Part shown: positions 8,462-17,631 of the stretch, one piece after another | How positions within the stretch are numbered: the first letter of the stretch is position 1 | Layout: each line of letters begins with the position of its first letter | DNA from: Sphingomonas sp. SUN019 | GTDB lineage: Bacteria; Pseudomonadota; Alphaproteobacteria; Sphingomonadales; Sphingomonadaceae | Length of the DNA stretch: 64,000 nucleotides | NCBI RefSeq assembly: GCF_024758705.1 | Contig: NZ_CP096971.1 | Location: 496,001 to 560,000, forward strand | Reading direction: 5' to 3' | Program-made: the position numbers and the translations under genes | The notes under the pieces: generated by a model | Database searches by the model: none | What the model saw: the letters and a program-made list of their open reading frames with translations, nothing else | Told to the model about the DNA's origin: nothing

Positions 8462-9712
8462 CTACTCATACCGCAACACCTGAACCGGATCGGTGCTCGC
8501 CGCCTTGTACGCGGGATAGATCGTCGCGAGCAGGGTCATCAGCGCGGTGATGATGACGATCGCGGTGATCTCGACCGGATCGGGTTTCGACGGGAGTTCG
8601 GTCAGATAACGGATCGAGGGATCCCACAAATTCTGCCCCGTCACGAACTGCACGAAATTCACCACAGCCTGCCGGTAGAACAGGAACACCGCGCCAAGGA
8701 TCAGCCCAGCGACGATGCCCAGCGCGCCGATACTGGTGCCGACCAGCATGAAGATGCGCATCATCGCCGCGCGCGTCGCGCCCATCGTGCGCAGGATCGC
8801 GATGTCGCGGGTCTTGGCGCGGACCAGCATGATGAGCGAGGACGCGATGTTGAAGGCGGCGACCAGGATGATGATGCACAGCACGACGAACATCGCGATG
8901 CGCTCGACCGCCAGCGCCTCGAACAATTGCGCATTCATCTGCCGCCAGTCGGAAATGACGCCGCGGTTGCCGATCTTGTCCGCGAGCGGAGCGAGGATCT
9001 GTCCGACACGGTCGGCGTCGGTCGTCTCCAGCTCGATCATGCCGACCGCATCGCCGAGCAGCAGGAGCGTCTGCGCATCCTCCATCGGCACGATGACGTA
9101 CGCCTTGTCGTAATCGTACACGCCGATCTCGAACACCGCGGCGATCGTATAGTTGACGTAGCGCGGGACGGTGCCGAACGGGGTCGACTGACCCGACGGG
9201 TTGATCAGCGTGATCTCGGACCCGACGCCTGCCCCCAATGATTCGGCGAGCCGCGCGCCGACCGCGACGCGATTCGACCCCGACGTTACCGACGCGAGCG
9301 AACCCGCGACGACCTTCGACCCGATCGTGGCGTTGGAACGGATGTCCTCGACACGCATCCCGCGCACCAGCACCGCTTCCACCCGGCCGTTATAGGTCGT
9401 CATCAGCGGCTGCTCGATCATCGGCACCGCGCTGGTCACGCCGGGAGTCGCCTTGGCGAGCCCAGCGATCTCGCGCCAGTCGGATAGGCGTCCGCCGACA
9501 CCCTGCACCACCGCGTGGCCGTTCAGGCCGACGATCTTGTCGAACAGCTCGGCGCGAAACCCGTTCATCACGCTCATCACGATGACCAGCGCGGCGACGC
9601 CGAGCATCACCGCGCCAAGGCTGAAGCCCGCGACGAGCACGATGAAGCGCTCGCCCTTTCCGGGAAGCAGGTATCGCCGCGCGATCATCCGTTCGTAGCG
9701 CGACAGGATCAT
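8462..9712 (-). CDS. lolC: Lipoprotein-releasing ABC transporter permease LolC/LolE
   Basis: This 416-residue MacB/FtsX-type permease has one N-terminal transmembrane helix (after MIARRYLLPGKGERF). A periplasmic domain of about 220 residues follows, then three C-terminal helices including a segment near MFVVLCIIILVAAF, ending in DPVQVLRYE. Together with LolD it forms the lipoprotein-sorting complex. Alphaproteobacteria commonly have a single LolC/E (LolF) protein, so the symbol is a convention. The ATG at 9712 is preceded by AGAGGCGGCG; in-frame codons further upstream are not supported. It is the first gene of a lolC-lolD-GNAT-gpx operon. Confidence 0.93.
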   Translation of the reverse strand: MILSRYERMIARRYLLPGKGERFIVLVAGFSLGAVMLGVAALVIVMSVMNGFRAELFDKIVGLNGHAVVQGVGGRLSDWREIAGLAKATPGVTSAVPMIEQPLMTTYNGRVEAVLVRGMRVEDIRSNATIGSKVVAGSLASVTSGSNRVAVGARLAESLGAGVGSEITLINPSGQSTPFGTVPRYVNYTIAAVFEIGVYDYDKAYVIVPMEDAQTLLLLGDAVGMIELETTDADRVGQILAPLADKIGNRGVISDWRQMNAQLFEALAVERIAMFVVLCIIILVAAFNIASSLIMLVRAKTRDIAILRTMGATRAAMMRIFMLVGTSIGALGIVAGLILGAVFLFYRQAVVNFVQFVTGQNLWDPSIRYLTELPSKPDPVEITAIVIITALMTLLATIYPAYKAASTDPVQVLRYE

Positions 9713-10203
9713 GTCGCCGCCTCTACCGGGGCGGTGGGGGACTGGCAATCGCGGTGTGCCGCGGGGCGTATAAGCGATGTTGCGGAATCGCCACACGGTC
9801 GCCGCAATCGGTTTATGCGGCGTTCATTTTCATCGACACGCAACCCCGGCGCACCTAGCAATCCAGGCACTGGCACACAGGCAATGGCCGTGGTTCGGGG
9901 AATGGCTTCCAGACCCGCTTCGACACGAAGCGCGCGGGCTGGGGCAAAACCAAGGGGGCTGACGAGCAATCGTCACGCAGGCGCCCGGATCGGAAACGAT
10001 CCGGGCGTTTGCGTTTGGGCGGAGCGAGCGCAGCGACGCTGCCGAGCGGTGCGCAACGCGCGCCGCCCAAACCGGCCGGCGGGTCGGCGAACGCCGCACC
10101 CTACCGACGGCGGCTTTGCCGCCGACGCCTCCAATATCAACACGGCAGCAAGTGCGGCCGCCCCTCCACCATTCGCTGCAAGAGCAGGGGAGGAGCTATA
10201 AGA
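9713..10203. other. 490-bp gap with an orphan terminator; possible small RNA or small ORF
   Basis: No convincing protein gene was seen. A 61-codon frame at 9777-9962 on the plus strand has no family resemblance. The segment ends with a strong plus-strand terminator (9981-10018) that needs a transcript from within this gap. Right of it lie GC-rich inverted blocks (about 10019-10199), including a half copy of the CCTCCCC repeat near 10158-10199. Confidence 0.5.
9981..10018 (+). terminator. Intrinsic terminator without an assigned upstream gene
   Basis: CGCCCGGATCG, a GAAA loop and CGATCCGGGCG form an 11-bp perfect stem followed by TTTGCGTTT. It is oriented to end a plus-strand transcript, although the nearest genes on both sides are on the minus strand. 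Confidence 0.75.
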
Positions 10204-12711
10204 TCAGAACGACTTCGACAGCGTCACGCCATACGTCCGCGGATCGGCCGGTTGGCCGACGATCAGTCCGGTGTTCCCGGATTGCGTCGCGAGCAGGTCG
10301 TAATAATCTTGGTCGAAGGCATTGCGCAGCCACGCGAAGATGTTGAGCTGATCGTCAGCGCGGAAGCCGACACGGAAGTTCGACAGCGAATAGCCGCTCA
10401 CGTTCGTATAGATCGATTCGGACGGGTTGGACGAGAAATCCGAGCGATAGCTGCCGTCATAACCGAAATAGATTTGGCCATCGTAGCCCGCGATCCGCGT
10501 CGGGATATTGTATTCCGCGCCGTAGCTGAACGCCCATTTCGAAATGCCCGGCAAGCGCTGTCCCGACACGTCGCAATTGGCCGGGCTGAACGATGGCGCC
10601 GTGGCGGTTCCCGCTTGTCCCGCAGGGCTCGCCGGATTGGTGGCGCTGGCCGCGGTGCCGCCCGACAGTTCGGGCGGGCATGGCGCATCGACGAAACGGA
10701 CGTATTTCGCGTCGGTGAAGGCGGCGTTGGCATAGATGTTCAGGCCGTCGAACGGGCGGAAAGCCGAATCGATTTCCACACCGCGTGTCCGCACCTTCCC
10801 CGCATTCGCGAGATAGCCGCGCAGCACGCCTAGCTGCCCGTTGGTGACGGTCGCCTGATAATCCTCGATCTCGGTCCAGAAGCCCGCGATGTTGAACGTC
10901 ACGCGGCGGTCCAGCAACTGCGTCTTCAGCCCCAGTTCGAACGCGTTGACGCTTTCGGGCTTCACCGTCGCCGACGTGAGGATCGGGTTGTTGTTCGCGT
11001 CCAGCGGCAGGCCCGACAGATTAATGCCGCCCGATTTATAGCTTTTCGCGTAGCTGGCGTAATAATGGATGTCGGGGGAGAAATCGTAGCTGACCGTGAT
11101 GTCGCCCGAGATGTTCCAGTCATCGAAATCGGGCGTGTAGACTTGCGGCGCCAGCACGCCGCGCTGATCGGAGTTCAGCGTCGTGCTGCCCGCGCCGGTC
11201 GTGACCACCGACACATAATCACCGGTCTTCTTGTCGTAATTTACGCGCAGGCCGGGTGCGATCTCCAGCCGGTCGGTGACGTGCCACGCGAGCTTGCCGA
11301 ACGCCGCGGCGCTGGTATTCTTGAACCCGATCGTGTTGCGCGAGGTCAGCCCGTCCAGGATCGCCGGGTTGCACGCATTGGCTGTCGCAGGAATGCAACC
11401 CGCGGCGCCCGGTACGACGAGATTGCCCGGATTGAGCAGGAAGCGGCTGGCCGCGGCGCCCTGCACCTGCAGCCCTTGCGTATCGATCGTCTGGTGGAAG
11501 AAGAATGCGCCGACCGTGTAATCGACATCGTTCTTACCATTCGAACCAAGCCGGAGTTCCTGGCTAAACTGGCGTTGCTGCGACGGGTTGGCCGAAACCG
11601 TGGTGATCGGCAGGCCGATGAAATCGCGGTCGTTCGACGGCAGCCAGTTCCAGAAACGCCATGCCGTGACCGAGGTCAGCGTCGCCGGGCCGAGATCCCA
11701 ATTGACCAGCGCCGACGCGCCCCCCAGTTCCTGCTTTGCGCGCAGTGGGGAATCGAGATCGGTGATGCGATCGAACGCGTTGCGTGAGGGCGGTTCATAC
11801 CCGAACGCGGCGGCCAGCGCCTCATATTGCCGGTTGATCGGGCGTTGCGTGGTGCCGACGCGCGCGAATATCTGTGCGCAGCATTCGGGATCCTGCCGGT
11901 TATAGTCGGCGTAGAGCGTGATATCGAGGTTCGGCGCGGCCTGAAACAGCATCTGCCCGCGCAGGCCGATATTGTCCTGGCTGTTGACCCATTTGTCGGT
12001 CGTGACGTTGTAGATCGTGCCCCGCCTGGTGGTGATCGAGCCGGACAGCCGCGCGGCGACCACATCCTCGACCAGCGCGCCGGACAGCGAGAATTTACCC
12101 TGGAAGAAGTCGAGATTGCCGCCGGTCATCTCGACCCGCGCCTCGGGCGTGAAGCTCGGCTTGCGCGTGGTGACGTTGATCGCGCCCGCGGTCGTGTTCT
12201 TGCCGTACAACGTACCCTGCGGCCCGCGCAGCACTTCCAACCGCTCGGTATCGGTAAAGTCGAACGTCGCCGAGGCGATTCGCGCGTAATAGACCTGGTC
12301 GACATAGATGCCGACCCCCTGTTCGATGCCGTCGTTGGTCAGGCCGAACGGCGCGCCGAGCCCGCGGATGTTCGCGGCGGAATTGCGCGGGTTGGTCGAA
12401 TAGAATTGCAGGCTTGGCTGCAGCTGCGTGAGGCGGCCGACATTGTATGCGCCGGTTTCCGCCAGCGCCGTCCCGCCGATCACCGACATCGCGATCGGCA
12501 CGTTCTGCACCGTCTCGGCGCGCCGCCGCGCGGTGACGACGATGTCGCCACCACCCTGCTGCGCCGGACCAAGTCGGCCCGAGGGCTCCCGTTCGCCGTC
12601 CACCGTGACCTGATCGCCCGCCGGGGCGGACTCGGGCGGGGCCGCTTGTTCCGGGGGAACGGCCGCGGGGGCGGCCTGAAGCGACAGAAGCAGCGCGAGC
12701 GTGATCGACAT
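10204..12711 (-). CDS. TonB-dependent receptor
   Basis: This 835-residue outer-membrane receptor takes up a large or scarce substrate using TonB energy. A hydrophobic N-terminus with Ala/Pro-rich linker ends near residue 50, followed by a TonB box-like DIVVTARRR (56-64). The plug domain contains VLRGPQGTLYGKNTTAGAIN, and the remainder is a beta-barrel with many alternating aromatic strands ending in TLSKSF. The signal peptide is short and weak (MSITLALLLSLQAAPAA). Sequence features place it with the broad sphingomonad iron-siderophore or polysaccharide receptors; the substrate is unknown. It is transcribed alone, divergent from hsp20. Confidence 0.93.
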   Translation of the reverse strand: MSITLALLLSLQAAPAAVPPEQAAPPESAPAGDQVTVDGEREPSGRLGPAQQGGGDIVVTARRRAETVQNVPIAMSVIGGTALAETGAYNVGRLTQLQPSLQFYSTNPRNSAANIRGLGAPFGLTNDGIEQGVGIYVDQVYYARIASATFDFTDTERLEVLRGPQGTLYGKNTTAGAINVTTRKPSFTPEARVEMTGGNLDFFQGKFSLSGALVEDVVAARLSGSITTRRGTIYNVTTDKWVNSQDNIGLRGQMLFQAAPNLDITLYADYNRQDPECCAQIFARVGTTQRPINRQYEALAAAFGYEPPSRNAFDRITDLDSPLRAKQELGGASALVNWDLGPATLTSVTAWRFWNWLPSNDRDFIGLPITTVSANPSQQRQFSQELRLGSNGKNDVDYTVGAFFFHQTIDTQGLQVQGAAASRFLLNPGNLVVPGAAGCIPATANACNPAILDGLTSRNTIGFKNTSAAAFGKLAWHVTDRLEIAPGLRVNYDKKTGDYVSVVTTGAGSTTLNSDQRGVLAPQVYTPDFDDWNISGDITVSYDFSPDIHYYASYAKSYKSGGINLSGLPLDANNNPILTSATVKPESVNAFELGLKTQLLDRRVTFNIAGFWTEIEDYQATVTNGQLGVLRGYLANAGKVRTRGVEIDSAFRPFDGLNIYANAAFTDAKYVRFVDAPCPPELSGGTAASATNPASPAGQAGTATAPSFSPANCDVSGQRLPGISKWAFSYGAEYNIPTRIAGYDGQIYFGYDGSYRSDFSSNPSESIYTNVSGYSLSNFRVGFRADDQLNIFAWLRNAFDQDYYDLLATQSGNTGLIVGQPADPRTYGVTLSKSF

Positions 12712-12802
12712 TTCAAAACCCCCTAGATCGGCAGACTTTATATCCTATCGATCCGGTAGATGATGCAATACCCCATCGGTATAGTAGGATTTGTTTCACC
12801 CC

Positions 12803-12830
12803 CTTGAACCTTCGCTTCATCGCACCATTT
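12803..12830 (+). promoter_or_regulatory. Sigma-32-like heat-shock promoter of hsp20
   Basis: CTTGAA (12803-12808), a 14-nt spacer and CACCATTT (12823-12830) closely match the heat-shock consensus CTTGAAA, spacer, CCCCATNT. It lies about 90 nt upstream of the small heat-shock gene, in the expected orientation. Inferred from sequence match only. Confidence 0.65.
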
Positions 12831-12853
12831 TTGCGGGGCGCGGCGCCGCTGAC

Positions 12854-12879
12854 GGGCCGCGCAGACGGCGTCGCGGCCC
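12854..12879 (+). promoter_or_regulatory. Stable stem-loop in the hsp20 leader
   Basis: GGGCCGCG (12854-12861) pairs perfectly with CGCGGCCC (12872-12879) across a 10-nt loop. Between it and the start codon lie CTCGCTC and GGAGGA (12911-12916), which could pair weakly. The arrangement resembles ROSE-type RNA thermometers that control small heat-shock genes in other alphaproteobacteria, but the diagnostic ROSE motif is not clear. Confidence 0.45.
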
Positions 12880-12922
12880 CGCCGGACGCCGCCATCAACT
12901 CGCTCATTATGGAGGATTTGAT

Positions 12923-13387
12923 ATGCGACTTGATCTGACCCCCTATCGCCGTTCGACAATCGGCTTCGACCGGCTGTTCGACATGCTGGAAAGCAACGGG
13001 CGCAATGCGTCGGAAAACTATCCGCCTTTCAATCTCGAGCGCATCGCAGACGACCGCTACCGCATTACGCTGGCGGTGGCCGGGTTCGCGCGTGACGAAA
13101 TCGAGATCACCGCGCGGCAGAATCTGCTGTTGGTCGCGGGGAAGAAGGCGGACGACGCGAACGCCGCGCAGTTCCTGCATCTGGGCATCGCGACGCGCAG
13201 TTTCGAACGGCGTTTCGAACTCGCCGATTTCGTATTCGTCGACGATGCGCGGCTGAACGATGGCCTGCTGGTGATCGACCTGGTGCGTGAGGTGCCGGAG
13301 GCGATGAAGCCGAAGACGATCGCGATCCGCACCGGCGCGTCGGTCGCCGCGGTCGAACACGCGTCCGAGGACGCGCAAGCGGCGTAA
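12923..13387 (+). CDS. Hsp20-family small heat-shock protein
   Basis: This 154-residue protein has an alpha-crystallin domain (about residues 30-135) of the IbpA/HspA class. It starts with YPPFNLERIADD, contains LAVAGFARDEIEI and a Gly-Leu-Leu-rich strand (NDGLLVIDLVREVPE), and ends with the anchoring IxI motif (KTIAI). It holds unfolded proteins during heat stress for DnaK refolding. The ATG at 12923 is chosen for the GGAGG at 12911. A heat-shock-type promoter and a strong leader hairpin precede it. It is convergent with pyrG, with terminators between. Confidence 0.92.
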   Translation: MRLDLTPYRRSTIGFDRLFDMLESNGRNASENYPPFNLERIADDRYRITLAVAGFARDEIEITARQNLLLVAGKKADDANAAQFLHLGIATRSFERRFELADFVFVDDARLNDGLLVIDLVREVPEAMKPKTIAIRTGASVAAVEHASEDAQAA

Positions 13388-13392
13388 CTGTT

Positions 13393-13465
13393 CGGCGCCC
13401 CGTTACTCCCTTTTCCGGGGCGTCGTTGGGCGTCCGGGCCGTAAAGGTCCGGGCGCTTTCGTTTG
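13393..13465. terminator. Bidirectional terminator hairpins between hsp20 and pyrG
   Basis: Two adjacent stems are visible: GCGCCCCG with CGGGGCG (about 13395-13422) and CGTCCGGGCC, loop GTAAA, GGTCCGGGCG (13431-13455), followed by CTTTCGTTT. They separate the two convergent genes. Confidence 0.7.
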
Positions 13466-13468
13466 GTT

Positions 13469-15103
<1,635 letters not shown>

Positions 15104-15117
15104 GGGAGGTAACGCCT

Positions 15118-15387
15118 AGGAGCCAAACCCAACGACCGCAATGGTCGTGACGGGCCGAGTTTTGTCGCACAGGTAGGAGCGAGGAGTGAGCGATGCCAAA
15201 GCATCGTGATCGACGAGCGACGCCGCTGTGCGACAAAAGACGGCTCGCCGCTTCGCGGTCGTCCGGGGAAGGCCGCTGGCGGCGTCGCTTGCTTGCGCGT
15301 AGCTTAAGCTACGCGGCTGCGCTGCGCTTCTTGCCAGCGGCCTTCCCCGGACGATCACGACCGTTGCGGTCATTGGGTTTGGCTCCT
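15118..15387. repeat. 270-bp nested palindromic element between secG and pyrG
   Basis: The outer arms 15119-15150 and 15355-15386 match in 30 of 32 positions as an inverted repeat (GGAGCCAAACCCAA / TTGGGTTTGGCTCC core). Inside are two independent hairpins. TTTTGTCGCACAG (15160-15172) pairs with 15226-15238. A perfect 20-bp stem (15261-15280 with 15333-15352) encloses a perfect 20-bp palindrome at 15296-15315, centred on AGCTTAAGCT. There are no coding signals. It resembles a MITE or complex REP unit. Confidence 0.85.
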
Positions 15388-15458
15388 CGCCTTTAACACG
15401 CATGAACGACAAGCGCCCGCGTCGCCGCGAGCGCCGTTAAACCGGCGAACCGAGTGGA

Positions 15459-15863
15459 TTAGTTGGCGAGCGGGACGCCGTTGTCGGTATTGGCGGGGGC
15501 TGACTGGTTGCCCCCCGCTGCTGCTGCCGCGTTCTGCGCTGCGCCCGCGAACGGCGCGTCACCGGTGGACGGCGGTGCGGTCGCTGCCGGAGCGGCTGCC
15601 GGAACAGTCCGTTGCAGCGAGGTATCGACCGACGTACCGCCACGCGACGCCGCAAAGGCGGCCAGCGCGATCGACAGCAGGATGAACAGCGTGCCCAGCA
15701 CCGCGGTGGCGCGGGTCAGGAAATCGGATGCGCCGCGCGCCGACATCAGGCCCGACGGGCTGCCGCCCGACGTCAACCCGCCGCCCTCCGAACGCTGCAT
15801 CAGGACCACCGTCACGAGCGCGGCGGTGATGATGATGTGCAGGACGAGCAGAAAGGTGAACAT
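15459..15863 (-). CDS. secG: Preprotein translocase subunit SecG
   Basis: This 134-residue inner-membrane component of SecYEG assists SecA-driven export. It has two transmembrane helices (about residues 3-21 and 55-74), and between them the conserved QRSEGGGLTSGGSPSG loop with SARGASDFLTRATA. The Ala/Pro-rich C-terminal tail (from about 85) is typical of alphaproteobacterial SecG. The ATG at 15863 is chosen because the protein then begins MFTFLLVLHII, as family members do. It is likely cotranscribed with pyrG despite the intervening palindrome. Confidence 0.93.
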   Translation of the reverse strand: MFTFLLVLHIIITAALVTVVLMQRSEGGGLTSGGSPSGLMSARGASDFLTRATAVLGTLFILLSIALAAFAASRGGTSVDTSLQRTVPAAAPAATAPPSTGDAPFAGAAQNAAAAAGGNQSAPANTDNGVPLAN

Positions 15864-15968
15864 CGGTTTTCCGAAACAAGCGCGGGAGCGCGCGACGGCG
15901 GGCACATAGGGGACGCGCGGCACGCGATCAACCGCGGCTATTTGTCACGGACCTGAAACCACCTTGGG

Positions 15969-16388
15969 GTGGGCTGCGTTACTGCCCTTGTGACTCCTGA
16001 GACGACCGAAATCCTCGATCGGAAGGCAGACGTGGCAAGTTTCGTACAGACTGAACTCGGCACCTGGATGAACGCGCTGGTGGATTATGTGCGGTCGGGC
16101 GAACCCGACCTGACCAATCGCCAGATGGCGCTTTTGCTGGTGGTGTACCTCAAACCCGGCCCGCATACCGTGCGGGGCCTGGCGCGAATCCTGAACGTGT
16201 CGAAGCCCGTCGTGACACGCGCCTTGAACAGGCTGGGCGCGCTCGGCTATCTGCGCCGCCAGCGCGACGACAGCGACAAGCGCAACATCTTCGTCGCGCA
16301 GACTTCCGAAGGGGCAGGTTTTCTTGAAGAGTTCGGGCAGTTCATCGGCGAGGCAGAGCCCGCATCGACCGGACGCGTCAACGCATAA
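15969..16388 (+). CDS. MarR-like winged-helix regulator
   Basis: This protein of about 139 residues has a winged-helix DNA-binding domain: TNRQMALLLVVYL, then TVRGLARILNVSKPVVTRAL (recognition helix), then a wing LGYLRRQRDDSDKRNIFVAQT. It is probably a dimeric transcriptional regulator; ligand and targets are unknown. The start is uncertain. GTG codons at 15969 and 15990 are both possible and neither has a good ribosome site. It is transcribed with, and overlaps, the SH3 gene and argC downstream. Confidence 0.78.
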   Translation: MGCVTALVTPETTEILDRKADVASFVQTELGTWMNALVDYVRSGEPDLTNRQMALLLVVYLKPGPHTVRGLARILNVSKPVVTRALNRLGALGYLRRQRDDSDKRNIFVAQTSEGAGFLEEFGQFIGEAEPASTGRVNA

Positions 16389-16698
16389 GGCGTTTGCACT
16401 GACGGGGCGGTCGCGCCCGCTCGACCCACGCACCAATGCGGTCAGGCCCGACATCGCCGACGTGCGGCTCGCCGAATACGTATTCGCGCCGCATTACGCC
16501 GCCCCGCTCGCAAGCGTTCTGATAGGGGAAGCCATGCTTCGCGAAACCCGCATCGTCGATTCGCCCGTGATGGCGACGCTGGCGAAGGGCGAGACGTTCG
16601 AATTGCTCGACGTGACCGGCGGCGTCGCATGGGGCGTGGCGACCGCGCACGGGCTGGTCGGTTATGTCGACGCGGTGGCGCTGGGGATCGTGGATTGA
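16324..16698 (+). CDS. SH3-domain protein resembling the N-terminus of C40 (NlpC/P60) peptidases
   Basis: The frame reads LDPRTNAVRPDIADVRLAEY, then VFAPHYAAP, then an SH3-like barrel (GETFELLDV, AWGVATAHGLVGYVDA). In my knowledge of sphingomonads this combination forms the N-terminal part of NlpC/P60 cell-wall endopeptidases, but here the catalytic Cys/His domain is absent and the frame stops at 16698. The stop overlaps the TTG start of argC. The beginning is uncertain: a TTG at 16324 lies inside the MarR gene, and the recognisable part starts near 16415. It is either a stand-alone SH3 protein or a truncated remnant. Confidence 0.6.
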   Translation: MKSSGSSSARQSPHRPDASTHKAFALTGRSRPLDPRTNAVRPDIADVRLAEYVFAPHYAAPLASVLIGEAMLRETRIVDSPVMATLAKGETFELLDVTGGVAWGVATAHGLVGYVDAVALGIVD

Positions 16699-17621
16699 GC
16701 GTATCGGTTTTCATCGACGGCGCGGTGGGCACCACCGGTCTGGAAATCCGCGAGCGGCTGGGTGGCCGGGCGGATGTGTCGGTGATCGTGCTCGATGACG
16801 AACGTCGCAAGGATGCGCGCGCGCGGCGGCAGGCGCTGAACGACGCCGATTTCGTGATCCTGTGCCTGCCCGACGAATCCGCACGCGAAGCGGTGACGCT
16901 GATCGACAATTTCCGCACACGCGTGATCGACGCGTCTAGCGCGCACCGGGTAGCGGACGGCTGGACCTACGGATTTCCGGAGTTGGAGACCGATCAGGCG
17001 GAACGGATCGCCGCGGCGCGGTTCGTGTCCAATCCGGGATGCTATCCGACCGGCTTCCTCGCGCTTGTAAGGCCGCTGATCCGCGCGGGGCTGCTGCCCG
17101 CCGATGCGTTGCTGAGCGTCAACGCAGCGTCGGGCTATTCGGGCGGCGGCAAGGCGATGATCGCCGAATTCGAGGGCGGCGGGACCGATACCGCGTTTCG
17201 CGCCTATGGCCTGTCGCTCGCGCACAAGCATGTGCCCGAGATGACGGTTCATTCGGGCCTCACGCACGCACCGATCTTCCAGCCATCGGTCGCGCGGACG
17301 TATCGCGGGATGCTGGTCGAGGTGCCGTTGCACCTGTCGATGCTGACGAAACCCGCGACGGTCGCGGACCTGCGCGGCGTGCTGGCGGACGCCTATCCCG
17401 CCGGTCTGGTGCGTGTCGCCGACGACGACGCGGCGCTGGTGACGATCGAAGAGAATGCCGGGTCCGACCGGATGACGCTGCGCATTACCGGCGCTGACGA
17501 ATCGGGTCAGGCACGGCTGATCGCGACGCTCGACAATCTCGGCAAGGGCGCGGCGGGCGCCGCGGTGCAGAATCTCAACATCATGGCCGGGTTCGATGCG
17601 ACCACCGGCCTCACGCTCTGA
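16695..17621 (+). CDS. argC: N-acetyl-gamma-glutamyl-phosphate reductase (type 2)
   Basis: This 308-residue enzyme makes N-acetylglutamate semialdehyde, step three of arginine synthesis. It begins SVSVFIDGAVGTTGLEI (NADP-binding) and has the catalytic Cys116 in SNPGCYPTG. The short length marks the type 2 AGPR class. The start is a TTG at 16695 whose last bases overlap the preceding stop (TTGA), so translation is coupled. No in-frame ATG lies near the conserved N-terminus. The end is 10 bp from zwf, suggesting cotranscription into the Entner-Doudoroff cluster. Confidence 0.93.
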   Translation: MSVSVFIDGAVGTTGLEIRERLGGRADVSVIVLDDERRKDARARRQALNDADFVILCLPDESAREAVTLIDNFRTRVIDASSAHRVADGWTYGFPELETDQAERIAAARFVSNPGCYPTGFLALVRPLIRAGLLPADALLSVNAASGYSGGGKAMIAEFEGGGTDTAFRAYGLSLAHKHVPEMTVHSGLTHAPIFQPSVARTYRGMLVEVPLHLSMLTKPATVADLRGVLADAYPAGLVRVADDDAALVTIEENAGSDRMTLRITGADESGQARLIATLDNLGKGAAGAAVQNLNIMAGFDATTGLTL

Positions 17622-17631
17622 AAGGGTGACG

